Shown piece by piece: positions 43,963-52,865 of a stretch of 64,000 nt of DNA. Origin of the DNA: UBA1479 sp040218445 (GTDB lineage Bacteria > Pseudomonadota > Alphaproteobacteria > Rhodospirillales > Casp-alpha2); NCBI GenBank assembly GCA_040218445.1, contig JAVJRK010000004.1, positions 1 through 64,000 of the forward strand. The letters run 5' to 3'. The notes under the pieces were generated by a model, which saw nothing but the letters and a program-made list of their open reading frames with translations, was not told where the DNA came from and did not search any database. The translations under genes and the position numbers were made by a program. How positions within the stretch are numbered: position 1 is the stretch's first letter; each line of letters opens with the position of its first letter.

Positions 43963-44023
43963 CCTTCACCTGAAAATCGCCTAAAGTATCCCCGATGACC
44001 TGCAGCCATCGGAACCACACACC

Positions 44024-44839
44024 GTGAGCGATCACCCACCCGAAGACCCTGCTGGCCTGCCGCCGACGACTGCCCCTGACGAGCAGGTGCCGCCGCCGTC
44101 GGACACACGCCCCGCCACATCTGAAAAAGACCCGCCGGCAGACCCCACCCCGGACAGCAGCCGGCCGACACTGAGCATCATTATTCCCACACTGAACGCG
44201 GCCCAGGACCTGGGGCGCGCACTGGACGGCCTTAAGGGCGGTGGGATCGATCACGAGGTCATTGTCGTGGATGGCGGTTCGACCGATGCCACCTTGCGCA
44301 TCGCCCGGGCGTTCGGTGCGCGCGTGACCGAGGCTCCTCAGGGGCGCGGCACACAGCTTGCCGCCGGGGCCGGTGCGGCCAGGGGTGAATGGTTGTTGTT
44401 CCTGCATGCCGATACCCTCCTGCAACGAGGATGGCAGATCATCCTGCGGGGGTTCACCGGCAACCGCGACAACCACTTCAAGGCCGGATACTTCCAGTTA
44501 TTGCTGGACGATGCAGCCCCCCAGGCACGCCGGGTCGAGAACCTGGCCAATTGGCGGGCACAGCACATGGGCCTGCCTTACGGTGATCAGGGATTGCTGA
44601 TTTCACGCGGGTTCTACGATTTCCTGGGCGGCTTCAGCCCCCTGCCCCTGATGGAAGACGTCGACCTTGTCCGCCGCATCGGCGGCCGGCGTCTGGTGAT
44701 GCTGCCGTCGGCGGCGACCACCTCGGCCGCGCGCTACCGCAAGGACGGCTGGTGGCTGCGCCCGCTGCGGAATCTGTTCTGCCTGGGCCTGTTTTACCTG
44801 GGTGTTCGCCCCCATTGGATCGCCGGCCTGTATCGATGA
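44024..44839 (+). CDS. TIGR04283 family glycosyltransferase (GT2-like)
   Basis: A 271-residue protein. A 45-residue Pro/Ser/Thr-rich lead precedes the GT2 core: LSIIIPTLNAA, EVIVVDGGSTDAT (about 82-94), LFLHADTLL (DXD-type HAD, about 125-133) and LPYGDQGLLISR with MEDVDLVRR near the end. Such proteins are named for arsenosugar synthesis in TIGRFAM, but no arsenic methyltransferase or radical SAM ArsS is nearby. The GTG start 44024 has no strong Shine-Dalgarno. The stop overlaps the next gene as ATGA, so the two are coupled. Confidence 0.82.
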   Translation: MSDHPPEDPAGLPPTTAPDEQVPPPSDTRPATSEKDPPADPTPDSSRPTLSIIIPTLNAAQDLGRALDGLKGGGIDHEVIVVDGGSTDATLRIARAFGARVTEAPQGRGTQLAAGAGAARGEWLLFLHADTLLQRGWQIILRGFTGNRDNHFKAGYFQLLLDDAAPQARRVENLANWRAQHMGLPYGDQGLLISRGFYDFLGGFSPLPLMEDVDLVRRIGGRRLVMLPSAATTSAARYRKDGWWLRPLRNLFCLGLFYLGVRPHWIAGLYR

Positions 44840-45447
44840 ACGGAACAGGCCTGCACCGGCACCTTGTTGTTTTCGCCAAAGCGCCGCGCATGGGGCGGGT
44901 CAAATCCCGTCTTGCCCGGCATATCGGTGCGGTCGGCGCCTGGGCATTTTATCGCGGCATGCTGGCGGGACTGACACGGCGGCTCGGCCGGGACCGGCGC
45001 TGGCGGTGCTGGCTGGCCGTCACACCCGAACAAAGCCTGTTCGACCAGGGCCTGTGGCGTCTCGCCGCACCCGGCATTGATGCCTTCGCAACCCAAGGCG
45101 AGGGCGGATTGGGCGACCGCATGGCCCGTGTCATGGCAGCCCTTCCGCCGGGGCCGGTTGTCCTGATCGGATCGGACATCCCGGGAATACGGCCGGACAT
45201 GATCGCCCGGGCCTTTCGGTTATTGGGCGACCATGACGCCGTGTTCGGGCCGGCGGCGGACGGGGGATATTGGCTGGTCGGCCTGAAGCGCCGGCCCCGT
45301 TTCATCGACCCGTTTCAAAATGTGCGCTGGTCGACAGCCCAGGCCCTTGCCGATACGCAGGCGAACCTTAAGGGATTGAACGTCGCCTTGATCGAAACCT
45401 TGGAAGATATTGATGACGGCCCGTCGTTCGTCCGGCACGCCCGCTAA
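44836..45447 (+). CDS. TIGR04282 (DUF2064) family nucleotidyl/glycosyltransferase-like protein
   Basis: A 203-residue protein with a GT-A-like Rossmann fold: HLVVFAKAPRMGRVKSRLA at the start (FAKAP.PG..KTRL in the family), QGEGGLGDRM, VVLIGSDIPGI (DXP) and FGPAADGGYWLVGLK. The family is usually encoded with TIGR04283 glycosyltransferases, exactly as here, with a 4-base ATGA overlap. The reaction is not defined. It is convergent with the FliL-like gene at 45.5 kb. Confidence 0.83.
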   Translation: MNGTGLHRHLVVFAKAPRMGRVKSRLARHIGAVGAWAFYRGMLAGLTRRLGRDRRWRCWLAVTPEQSLFDQGLWRLAAPGIDAFATQGEGGLGDRMARVMAALPPGPVVLIGSDIPGIRPDMIARAFRLLGDHDAVFGPAADGGYWLVGLKRRPRFIDPFQNVRWSTAQALADTQANLKGLNVALIETLEDIDDGPSFVRHAR

Positions 45448-45463
45448 TCAATCAACGGGGAGA

Positions 45464-45952
45464 TCAGGCCGTGGCCGGACAGGTTGCCTGCGGGGCTTCG
45501 TATTCGCTGCCGTAAGCCTGCAGGCTGACCTTGCTGATCACCGTGCGGCCAAGGGCGCGGTTGAACCGGGTTTGCAAACGCTGACCAAGACTGCCTTCAA
45601 GTGCCTGTTTCCAGGTTGCCTGATACAGCACTTCACGCGAAACCTCGCTGTTCACCGCTGAAATCAGCCGGGGCATCAAACGGCAGGCCGTTTCCTTTGC
45701 CTCGCCGCTTGGCACGTCCAGGGCGATGGAAACGATCAGGACCTTGGCCTCGTTTTTCTTTTTCTTAAGCGTCCATCCCCCGATCTGGATCGAGATCGGC
45801 GCCATGCGAACGACCGAGGGCCCCGGGTCGACAGGACCGGCCTTGCCCTTGCCGAAACCGAAATCGAACTCCGTCCCGATGGCCGCGACGGACCCGACCG
45901 TGCCGGCGGCAACAGTCGATGCGATCAACGTACTCTTGATAAAGCCAGGCAT
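45464..45952 (-). CDS. FliL-like anchored protein, paralogue 1
   Basis: A 162-residue protein with an N-terminal hydrophobic stretch (about residues 6-25) and an extracytoplasmic domain. The core LMPRLISAVNSEV, then RLQTRFNRALGRTVISKVSLQAY aligns with the protein at 46.2 kb. The architecture (a TM anchor, MAPISIQIGG..., VLIVSIALDV, then LMPRLIS and the RFNRALG block) recalls FliL, but the similarity is weak. GGGAAG lies just before ATG 45952. It is probably a tandem duplicate; both are of unknown function. No flagellar gene is adjacent. Confidence 0.62.
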   Translation of the reverse strand: MPGFIKSTLIASTVAAGTVGSVAAIGTEFDFGFGKGKAGPVDPGPSVVRMAPISIQIGGWTLKKKKNEAKVLIVSIALDVPSGEAKETACRLMPRLISAVNSEVSREVLYQATWKQALEGSLGQRLQTRFNRALGRTVISKVSLQAYGSEYEAPQATCPATA

Positions 45953-46174
45953 TCTTCCCTCTCCGAAAACTTATCGGAAATCCGGCCGTACCCTCGATAT
46001 CGTTCTTTTATCTGGTTGAACCATCGGCTGGCGTCGGCACCGATGAAACCTGCCCGCCGTTGTCGGCGATTACATGCAAAGAATACCTTGCACGTCGGTC
46101 AAGACAACCACGCCAAAGGTCTAGGTCACGGCCCGACAAGGCCCGCACCCGCATGTTTCAGGCAAAAAAGAAGA

Positions 46175-46669
46175 TCAGGTTTCTTCGGGGCAATTGGTCG
46201 ACGGAACGTCGCCCTTGTCCTGATAGGCGGCAAGAGTCACCTTTTCGATGATCCTTTCCCCCAGCGCGCGATTGAAACGCTGCTGAAGCTGCACCGTCAA
46301 ATCCTTGGAAATCGCATCCTGGACGTTGTCCGAATAATTGACCTGGCTGGCGAACGCCGTATTCACCGACGACACCAGACGCGGCATCAATTGGCACACC
46401 TTGGCGAAGTTATGGCTGCCGGTGACCCGCATGGAGATAGACACCAGCAGGTTCTTGGCCTTCTGCTTGCTTTTGATGCTGTATCCGCCGACCTGAACCG
46501 CCTGCGGGCGCATGCGCACTTTATGAATTTTGGTGTCCTTGACCGCCGCCACCGACGTGCTTGACGCACTGGGCTCCGAACTGACCCAAATACCAACCCC
46601 GGCGATGCCGCCGATCAGCAGGACCGACGCACCGACGCCGATCAAAAGGCTTTTCATGAACTTGTCCAT
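46175..46669 (-). CDS. FliL-like anchored protein, paralogue 2
   Basis: A 164-residue protein with one membrane segment (about residues 7-29) and an extracytoplasmic domain. VRMRPQAVQVGGYSI, LLVSISMRVTG, LMPRLVSSVNTAF and LQQRFNRALGERIIEKVTLAAY match paralogue 1 at corresponding positions. A single Cys in each at the end (TNCPEE and ATCPAT) and one at the QLM/RLM block (VCQLM, ACRLM) are conserved, so a disulfide is plausible. The ATG 46669 follows AAGGGGG. A 222-base gap separates the two genes. Function unknown. Confidence 0.62.
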   Translation of the reverse strand: MDKFMKSLLIGVGASVLLIGGIAGVGIWVSSEPSASSTSVAAVKDTKIHKVRMRPQAVQVGGYSIKSKQKAKNLLVSISMRVTGSHNFAKVCQLMPRLVSSVNTAFASQVNYSDNVQDAISKDLTVQLQQRFNRALGERIIEKVTLAAYQDKGDVPSTNCPEET

Positions 46670-46904
46670 TGGGTCCCCCTTAAGACCTGGCCTTTTTGGC
46701 TTTTGGACTGTCCCTTAGTTTAAACGAACCGGTGCCCGCGCGTTCCTGCGGCAGCCGATCCTGATGCACGATTGAATTCAGAAACTACATAGTATCAAAA
46801 CAGGCGCGGAAAAGGCTCCAGATTTCCCGGTTTTGCACCAAGGTGGGAAATTTAAAGTCTAATGCTTTCAGATAACTGACACTTTCCAAATTACATCAAT
46901 TCAG

Positions 46905-46937
46905 TTTTCCACAGCCCTCCCCGCATGCTGTGGATAA
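46905..46937. promoter_or_regulatory. Pair of inverted DnaA boxes
   Basis: TTTTCCACA (46905-46913, plus strand) matches TTWTNCACA, and TGTGGATAA (46929-46937) is the exact reverse of the consensus TTATCCACA. The two are inverted and 15 bases apart, within an AT-richer interval. The same bases also form the arms of a hairpin (TTTTCCACAG with CTGTGGATAA). Confidence 0.5.
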
Positions 46938-46980
46938 CACCCTTGGAAAAATGATCGCGAATCGGCCCGGCAGCGCGCCC

Positions 46981-47015
46981 AAAAAGGAAACGCCGGCAGG
47001 AAGCCCCCGCCGGCG
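46981..47015 (-). terminator. Intrinsic terminator of the 47.1 kb gene
   Basis: CGCCGGC (46991-46997) and GCCGGCG (47009-47015) form the stem. On the minus strand it is followed by TTTCCTTTTT (46990-46981). Confidence 0.75.
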
Positions 47016-47057
47016 TGACCGCATGCATATGGAGGGCGGATCAACGCCCGCCGAGGC

Positions 47058-47336
47058 TTAGTTCTTCGGCGCAAGGAAACCCATGGCATCGCTTAAGTTG
47101 GCGCAGGCGACATCGACCTGTTTGCTTCTTAAGGCCATTTTCGCCTTGTCGATGGCCCGGACGAAGCTTTTGGACGCGGCCTTATCCAACCCCTTCTTCA
47201 TCTTCTTGAACTCGCCTTCGGCTGTCTTGATGGCGGCTTTGGGATCGGCGTTGCAGTCATTGGCCTGGGCAACGGGGGACAGGACGACAGCGGACAGCAT
47301 CACGGCGACCGCCGCGAGGGGCAATGCGAAACGCAT
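47058..47336 (-). CDS. Small secreted protein, unknown
   Basis: A 92-residue protein with a signal peptide (MRFALPLAAVAVMLSAVVL, cleavage near VAQAND) and a lysine-rich helical mature part (EFKKMKKGLDKAASKSFVRAIDKAKMAL). Two cysteines remain, in DCNADP and VDVACANL. No family is recognised. ATG 47336 is chosen because the signal peptide starts there; the frame is open upstream. A strong terminator follows, so it is monocistronic. Confidence 0.62.
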   Translation of the reverse strand: MRFALPLAAVAVMLSAVVLSPVAQANDCNADPKAAIKTAEGEFKKMKKGLDKAASKSFVRAIDKAKMALRSKQVDVACANLSDAMGFLAPKN

Positions 47337-47492
47337 CTGTTTGTAACTCCAGAGGAAAAGGTTGCGGCGCGTGTTGGCCCTGCCGTCCCGGCACCGGGCG
47401 CGCGGCCGCATTACAGGTGCGGATTTGGCGCCTGTTTTCAGCTGTCGTCAATATGGATTTTCATCACGGATGACCTGCGGTTTTCGCAGCTC

Positions 47493-48023
47493 TCACGGCG
47501 CCAAATGTTCCTTCAGGCGCGGCATCAGTTCGACGAAATTGCAGGGCTTGTGTCGGATATCCAACTGGTGAACCAGGATTTCATCCCAGCCGTCCTTGCA
47601 GGCCCCGGTCGATCCCGGCAGCACGAAGATATAGGTGCCGTTGGCCACGCCGGCGCAGGCCCGCGATTGAATGGTCGAAGACTTGATCTTCTGATAGCTG
47701 ATCCAGCGGAACATCTCGCCGAACCCGGGGATGATCTTTTCCGCCACGGCGTCGAGCGCTTCGGGCGTGACGTCCCGCCCGGTCACGCCGGTGCCGCCTG
47801 TAGAGATGATGCAGTCGATGTCGGGATCGTCGGTCCAGGCGCGGAACTGATCGGCGATCAGGGAGGCGTCATCCTTGATGATCCTGCGGTCGGCAAGTTT
47901 GTGCCCGGCCGCGGTCAGGCGTTCGACCAGGGTGTCCCCCGACCGGTCGTCGTCCAGCGTGCGCGTATCCGACACGGTCAGGACCGCAATGTTAACGGGC
48001 AGAAATTCCGTTTGTTGGCTCAT
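47493..48023 (-). CDS. moaB: Molybdenum cofactor biosynthesis protein B
   Basis: A 176-residue MoaB/MogA-fold protein that adenylates molybdopterin. The nucleotide-binding signature is ISTGGTGVTGRDVTPEAL, and the late block FVLPGSTGACKDGWDE is typical. It starts inside the transglycosylase gene (32-base overlap of its start with that gene's end), on the same strand. ATG 48023 is the family start. No other moa or moe gene is in the window. Confidence 0.9.
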   Translation of the reverse strand: MSQQTEFLPVNIAVLTVSDTRTLDDDRSGDTLVERLTAAGHKLADRRIIKDDASLIADQFRAWTDDPDIDCIISTGGTGVTGRDVTPEALDAVAEKIIPGFGEMFRWISYQKIKSSTIQSRACAGVANGTYIFVLPGSTGACKDGWDEILVHQLDIRHKPCNFVELMPRLKEHLAP

Positions 48024-49929
48024 TGAAAATCGCGACCTCTTGCTTGCCATGGCCCAGGGCTTTGTAGACCGGCCACTGGCCGGCGGCAAGGGCGTCGAGG
48101 GACGGTTTGTCCTGTCCCAGGCGGTCGCGGTAGATCCACAGGTTGGCCAGCACCCGTTCAACGAAATGCCGGGTTTCGAACGCCGGAATGGTTTCGATGA
48201 ACAACAGGGGATCGTCCGTATATTCCGTACGCCGGCGCCATTTGTTCAGGTTGCCGGGCCCGCCGTTCCAGGCCGCCGCCAACAGCAGCAGGTCGCCTTG
48301 GATATGCGGCTCGACCAGCAGCATGTCGATATATTTCTGTCCCAATTTCAGGTTCAGATCCGGGTCATACAGCTTGCGCCGGTGATGCCGGTGAAGGGAC
48401 GAATCCTGTGCCACGAAACTGGCCGTGCGCGGCATCAACTGCATCAGGCCGCGCGCGCCGGCCCAGCTTTTGGCCTTGGGGTTGAATTTGCTTTCCTGGC
48501 GGATGAAGGCATAGACCAGCGCCCGATCGACCGTAAAGCCATCCTGCGGCTCCCAGGCCGGGACCGGATAGGCGGCACCGTCAAACCCACCGCCGTCCGG
48601 AAACATGCGGTCCGACAGGCGCACGGCCAAACCAGCCATGCCGCCGGCATCGGCCAGGGCAAGGATCGCCAGGGCCTGCGTCTTGTCGGAAAGCCGGGCC
48701 AGATTACGCAGTTCGCGTTCCGCCCCCCGCTCGTTCCCGGTCTGCACCAAGGCCATGGCGCGGCGGCCGCGCGGCGTTTCGACGATGCGTGTGATCGCGC
48801 CCGAGACAACCGGCGGCGAAGACCATTTATAGGCGACCTTTTGACCCAGGATACGGGCCGCCAGCAGGCCATAGAACGTGCGGGCGTGTTTGGCCGCACC
48901 AGCCAGGTAGTGGGTGACCTGTTCGGGTTTTCGGGTGATCAGCAGGCCCCGCGCCGCCCAGAAATTGGCGGCACCGTCCATCCATTCGTCGTCAAACCCG
49001 ATATCGGCGGCCTGGGTGAAATGGAAGGTCGCCTTTTCATAGTTCTTGGATTTCCAGGCGATCAGGCCGAGCGTCCAATGCCCGTCAGGCAGATACTTGC
49101 CGGAACGCTTCAAGGCCGTATCCAGCCACTGGGCCGCCCATTCGGTGCGCCGATCGAAGAAATACCGGGTGCCGAGCCGCACCTTCGCCTGATCCATTTC
49201 CGCATCGGACAGCAGCCTCTTGGCATCCGCCGACTGAATAAGCCGTTTGCCGACCAGGGTATGGCCGCGCCGCAGGGCCCGCACGATCCGGTATTTGATC
49301 GCGCGCGCTTGGCGCGCCTGGGACCGGCTCAGACGTTTGGCCGGCAGAATTTTGGGAGCTTTCTGTTCTTCTTCCGCGTCGGTTTGGTCGGCTTCGGCCT
49401 CTTCATCCATGAACGCGGGTCGAAGCGGCAGCACGTCCGGTTTTTCCGGCATTCGCCAATTGCTGGGGCGGCGGCGCAGCGACAGTTTATAGATGCGCCC
49501 GGCCTGGGGGTGGTCGGCGAATTCCGCCATCCAGGCCTTCAGTTCCTTATAGCTGGAACGGTATTTGCGCGGATGCAGGTAACGCTGCGCCATAACATGG
49601 CCCATCAGCAACTTGTCGGAAAGCTTGGCGATCAGGCGGTCCGCCTGTTTCCAATCGCCGTCTTCCTGCACATCGAAAATATGCCGGTACAGTTCGGCAT
49701 CCGCATCGGAAAGGGTGCGCGGTGCCACGGATTGCGGCGTACCGGGAACGGGTGCGACCGCCGCCGTTTCACCGCTGCCCGCAGAGGCAGCCGGCCCGGC
49801 GGCAAATGCCGGCGACACGCAGACCATGAATTGCAAGGAAAGAGCGCCCAGAACGGGCATACCCCATGATTTGACCCCGGCCATGAAGCCCCTTTTACGT
49901 TTGGCCGCCTGACGATGGCGGCTTCGCAT
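47992..49929 (-). CDS. Soluble lytic transglycosylase (Slt70-like)
   Basis: A 645-residue exported muramidase-like enzyme. A signal peptide (about residues 24-44) precedes a long alpha-helical superhelix domain (about 75-430) and a C-terminal SLT domain: YAFIRQESKFNPKAKSWAGA with the catalytic Glu near 478, then GLMQLMPRTA and the WNGGPGN block. It cleaves peptidoglycan to 1,6-anhydro products. ATG 49929 follows GGGGAGC. The 3' end overlaps the moaB start by 32 bases. Low-complexity acidic stretch EEAEADQTDAEEEQ occurs near 178-191. Confidence 0.9.
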   Translation of the reverse strand: MRSRHRQAAKRKRGFMAGVKSWGMPVLGALSLQFMVCVSPAFAAGPAASAGSGETAAVAPVPGTPQSVAPRTLSDADAELYRHIFDVQEDGDWKQADRLIAKLSDKLLMGHVMAQRYLHPRKYRSSYKELKAWMAEFADHPQAGRIYKLSLRRRPSNWRMPEKPDVLPLRPAFMDEEAEADQTDAEEEQKAPKILPAKRLSRSQARQARAIKYRIVRALRRGHTLVGKRLIQSADAKRLLSDAEMDQAKVRLGTRYFFDRRTEWAAQWLDTALKRSGKYLPDGHWTLGLIAWKSKNYEKATFHFTQAADIGFDDEWMDGAANFWAARGLLITRKPEQVTHYLAGAAKHARTFYGLLAARILGQKVAYKWSSPPVVSGAITRIVETPRGRRAMALVQTGNERGAERELRNLARLSDKTQALAILALADAGGMAGLAVRLSDRMFPDGGGFDGAAYPVPAWEPQDGFTVDRALVYAFIRQESKFNPKAKSWAGARGLMQLMPRTASFVAQDSSLHRHHRRKLYDPDLNLKLGQKYIDMLLVEPHIQGDLLLLAAAWNGGPGNLNKWRRRTEYTDDPLLFIETIPAFETRHFVERVLANLWIYRDRLGQDKPSLDALAAGQWPVYKALGHGKQEVAIFNEPTNGISAR

Positions 49930-50134
49930 TTGCTCCCCAATGAGCTGCCCGAATGAGCTGCGATGTTATAGCGTCCTGTCCCTGGCACCTCAACCTGCCG
50001 GGATTCCCGGCATCCATTCAGGTTGGGGGTACCGCCCCGTGACACTTTGCATCATCCCATATTTTGCGATGATGGGAAAGCATGGCGGCATATATTGAAA
50101 ACATGGTTAACAACGCCGCAATAATCCGTCGCCG

Positions 50135-51019
50135 TTATCCCCCATCGGCACCCCCGGCAAGCTTCGCCTTCAGCATCAGCAGATCACGCCAGGCATCTCG
50201 TTTCATGGCTGGGGATCGCAACAAATAGGCCGGGTGGTACAACGCCATGGCCGGGATCGGACCGTCCATTTTGGCCGTCGCATAGTCGAACCATTTGCCG
50301 CGCAGCCGGGTGATGCCCTGGGTCTGTTCCAACAGCGCCTTGGCCGAGGGCCCGCCGACACAAACCAAAGCGCGCGGGCGAACGATTTCGATCAGCCGTT
50401 CAACGAAGGGTTGGCAGATCGCCGCTTCCGACGGCGTCGGCGTGCGGTTACCGGGCGGGCGCCAGAACACGGTGTTGGAAATCAGGGCCGCCGCGTCGCC
50501 TTCCCCGTGCCGGTCCAGGCCGATCGAGGCCAGCATGGCATCCAGCAACTTGCCGGAGGGACCGACAAAAGGCAGGCCTTGGCGGTCTTCCTCCGCCCCT
50601 GGGGCTTCACCCACGAACAGCACACGGGCCTTGGGATTGCCGTCGTAAAAGCACAGGTTGGACGCCGTGGTCTTCAACGCGCAGCCGTCGAAGCCTTCCA
50701 GGGCCGTGCGCAGGTCGTCCAGCGTTTCCGCCTTACCCGCCATGGCGACGGCATCCTTGACGGCGGCCTGATCGGAAACCTGCGCCGGAGCCGCCGGCTT
50801 GGTCAGCGGACCGCGCCCCTGAGACACCGGCGATGCGGGCATGGGCCCGTCGCTTAACCCCGGCCCGGCGGCCTTGGACGCCCGCGCCGCCGCCAGGGCT
50901 TGGGCCTGTTCGGCAAAGCGGTCCTGGGGCTGATCGACGATGACTTCATCGACACCGGCTTCCAGATACCACTGCAGCAGGGCCTTCACGGCAATCGGGT
51001 CGGTTGCGGTCTGGGTCAT
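50135..51019 (-). CDS. Family 4 uracil-DNA glycosylase
   Basis: A 294-residue base-excision glycosylase. The N-terminal 95 residues are an Ala/Pro-rich lead. The catalytic domain shows GEAPGAEEDRQGLPFVGPSG (motif 1, about 138-157), NTVFWRPPGNRTPTPSE and ALYHPAYLLRSP (motif with the catalytic His region). The FDGCALKTTASNL block carries the first cluster-ligand Cys, and other Cys are in AAICQPF and ALVCVG. These fit the 4Fe-4S UDG family, though I count fewer cysteines near the first site than in thermophilic members. It has a 205-base gap to the transglycosylase gene. Confidence 0.88.
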   Translation of the reverse strand: MTQTATDPIAVKALLQWYLEAGVDEVIVDQPQDRFAEQAQALAAARASKAAGPGLSDGPMPASPVSQGRGPLTKPAAPAQVSDQAAVKDAVAMAGKAETLDDLRTALEGFDGCALKTTASNLCFYDGNPKARVLFVGEAPGAEEDRQGLPFVGPSGKLLDAMLASIGLDRHGEGDAAALISNTVFWRPPGNRTPTPSEAAICQPFVERLIEIVRPRALVCVGGPSAKALLEQTQGITRLRGKWFDYATAKMDGPIPAMALYHPAYLLRSPAMKRDAWRDLLMLKAKLAGGADGG

Positions 51020-51191
51020 GGTCAGAGCCTAGCACAGGACGGAGCAGAGATTGTCCCCATTGAATCCACAGAATACCGGCCGAATGCACACAAGATCATT
51101 CTGAAATGTTGGTACGTTTCCTCGCGCAAGCGAGAGTGATATAACGCCTTTCGCAGTTGCACATTTCGACCAACACCAACAAGACACGAGG

Positions 51192-52838
51192 ATGATGAGG
51201 ATGGAACGGGAATCCATGGAATTTGATGTGGTGATCGTGGGCGCGGGGCCGTCGGGCCTGTCCGCCGCCATCCGCATCCGGCAGATCCATCCCGAATGCA
51301 CCGTCTGCGTGGTCGAAAAAGGATCAGAAGTCGGCGCCCATATCCTGTCGGGCGCGGTTTTCGAACCGCGTGCCCTGAACGAATTGATCCCCGACTGGCA
51401 GGAAAAGGGTGCGCCCCTTAACACGCCCGCGGTCAAGGACAAGTTCATGCTGCTGGGCCCGGCCGGGGCCTTGCGCCTGCCGACCCCGCCGCAGATGAAC
51501 AACCACGGCAATTACATCATTTCCTTAGGGTTGCTGTGCCGTTGGCTGGGCGAACAGGCGGAAGCCCTGGGGGCGGAAATCTATCCCGGATTCGCCGCCG
51601 CCGAGGTTCTTTATAACGATGACGGTTCGGTCAAAGGCATCGCCACCGGCGACATGGGCCTCAACCGTGACGGCACGCCCGGCCCCAACCATCAGCCGGG
51701 CATGGAACTGCACGCCAAATATACCCTGTTCGCCGAAGGCTGCCGCGGCCATCTGACCAAGACTTTGGAACAGAAATTCGATTTGCGCGCCAAGGGCCCG
51801 GAAGGCACGCCCGCCGACCCGCAGACCTACGGCATCGGCCTGAAGGAACTGTGGGAGGTCAAACCCGAGAACCACAAACAGGGCGAAATCCTGCACACCA
51901 TCGGCTGGCCCTTGGATTCCAAGACCTATGGCGGCTCGTTCCTCTATCATCTGGAAAACAATCAGGTCGCCTTGGGCTTCGTGGTCGGGCTCGACTACCA
52001 GAACCCTTATCTTTCCCCCTATGACGAGTTGCAGCGCTTCAAGACCCATCCGTCCATCGCACCGATTTTGGAAGGCGGGCGGCGCATTTCCTATGGGGCC
52101 CGCGCGCTCAACGAAGGCGGCTATCAGTCCGTGCCGGGCCTGAGCTTCCCGGGCGGTGCGCTGATCGGCTGCACGGCGGGCTTCCTCAACACGCCCAAGA
52201 TCAAGGGCAGCCACACGGCCATGAAGACCGGCATGCTGGCCGCCGAAGCCGTCGCCGAGGCCCTGAAATCCGGTGCCAATCCGGCCGACGGCCTGCCGGC
52301 CTATACCCAAGCCGTACGTGACAGCTGGGTGTGGAAGGAACTGTACAAGGCCCGCAACATGCGGCCCAACTTCCATTGGGGCATGTGGGCCGGGCTGATC
52401 CTGGGCGCCATCGACACCTTCCTGTTCTTCGGCCACGCGCCCTGGACGCTGAAGAACAAGTCGGACCATGACCAGTTGAAGACGGCCAAGGCGTCCAAGC
52501 CCATCGACTACCCCAAGCCCGATGGCAAGCTGACCTTCGACAAGCTGTCGTCCGTGCAACTGGCCGGCACCTTCCACGAAGAAGAACAACCCTGCCACCT
52601 GACGCTTAAGGACGACGCCGTACCCATGGCCGTCAACTGGGCGGACTATGCCGGGCCGGAAGCCCGGTTCTGCCCGGCGGGGGTGTATGAATATGTGGAA
52701 GTGGACGGCGAAACCCAGTTCCAGATCAACGGTCAGAACTGCATCCACTGCAAGACCTGCGACATCAAGGACCCGACCCAGAACATCAACTGGGTCACGC
52801 CCCAGGGCGGCGAAGGGCCGAACTACCCGAACATGTAA
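51192..52838 (+). CDS. Electron transfer flavoprotein-ubiquinone oxidoreductase
   Basis: A 548-residue membrane-associated iron-sulfur flavoprotein that passes electrons from ETF to ubiquinone. It has an N-terminal FAD site, VVIVGAGPSGLSAAIRI, and a C-terminal 4Fe-4S cluster site, RFCPAGVYEYVE with NCIHCKTCDIKDPTQNI. The middle holds the GGSFLYHLENNQVALGFVVG block. The start is ambiguous: 51192, 51195 or 51201, the last 9 bases from GAGG. It receives electrons from acyl-CoA dehydrogenases such as Mcd (30.6 kb). It is divergent from the UDG gene and 27 bases ahead of the META lipoprotein gene. Confidence 0.95.
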   Translation: MMRMERESMEFDVVIVGAGPSGLSAAIRIRQIHPECTVCVVEKGSEVGAHILSGAVFEPRALNELIPDWQEKGAPLNTPAVKDKFMLLGPAGALRLPTPPQMNNHGNYIISLGLLCRWLGEQAEALGAEIYPGFAAAEVLYNDDGSVKGIATGDMGLNRDGTPGPNHQPGMELHAKYTLFAEGCRGHLTKTLEQKFDLRAKGPEGTPADPQTYGIGLKELWEVKPENHKQGEILHTIGWPLDSKTYGGSFLYHLENNQVALGFVVGLDYQNPYLSPYDELQRFKTHPSIAPILEGGRRISYGARALNEGGYQSVPGLSFPGGALIGCTAGFLNTPKIKGSHTAMKTGMLAAEAVAEALKSGANPADGLPAYTQAVRDSWVWKELYKARNMRPNFHWGMWAGLILGAIDTFLFFGHAPWTLKNKSDHDQLKTAKASKPIDYPKPDGKLTFDKLSSVQLAGTFHEEEQPCHLTLKDDAVPMAVNWADYAGPEARFCPAGVYEYVEVDGETQFQINGQNCIHCKTCDIKDPTQNINWVTPQGGEGPNYPNM

Positions 52839-52865
52839 CCAGGGCTGCCGTCGACGGAGGGTGAC

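Larger units (their letters stand above)
46670..47057. other. 388-base intergenic region, AT-richer, no gene
   Basis: No coding frame with a credible start and ribosome-binding site was seen. The interval holds AT-rich stretches (about 46770-46915), the paired DnaA boxes (46905-46937) and, at its end, the terminator of the 47.1 kb gene. The promoter for the FliL-like pair should lie in the part next to 46670, but I could not place it. Confidence 0.6.

Noticed and set aside
46670..47057. Replication origin at the paired DnaA boxes
   Set aside because: Only two boxes were found. There is no array, no clear unwinding element and no origin-associated genes nearby. It is kept as a DnaA-site observation only.
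50046..50134. Weak hairpin between the UDG and transglycosylase genes as a terminator
   Set aside because: CATCATC and GATGATG can pair over 7 bases, but there is no U-tract on the relevant strand.
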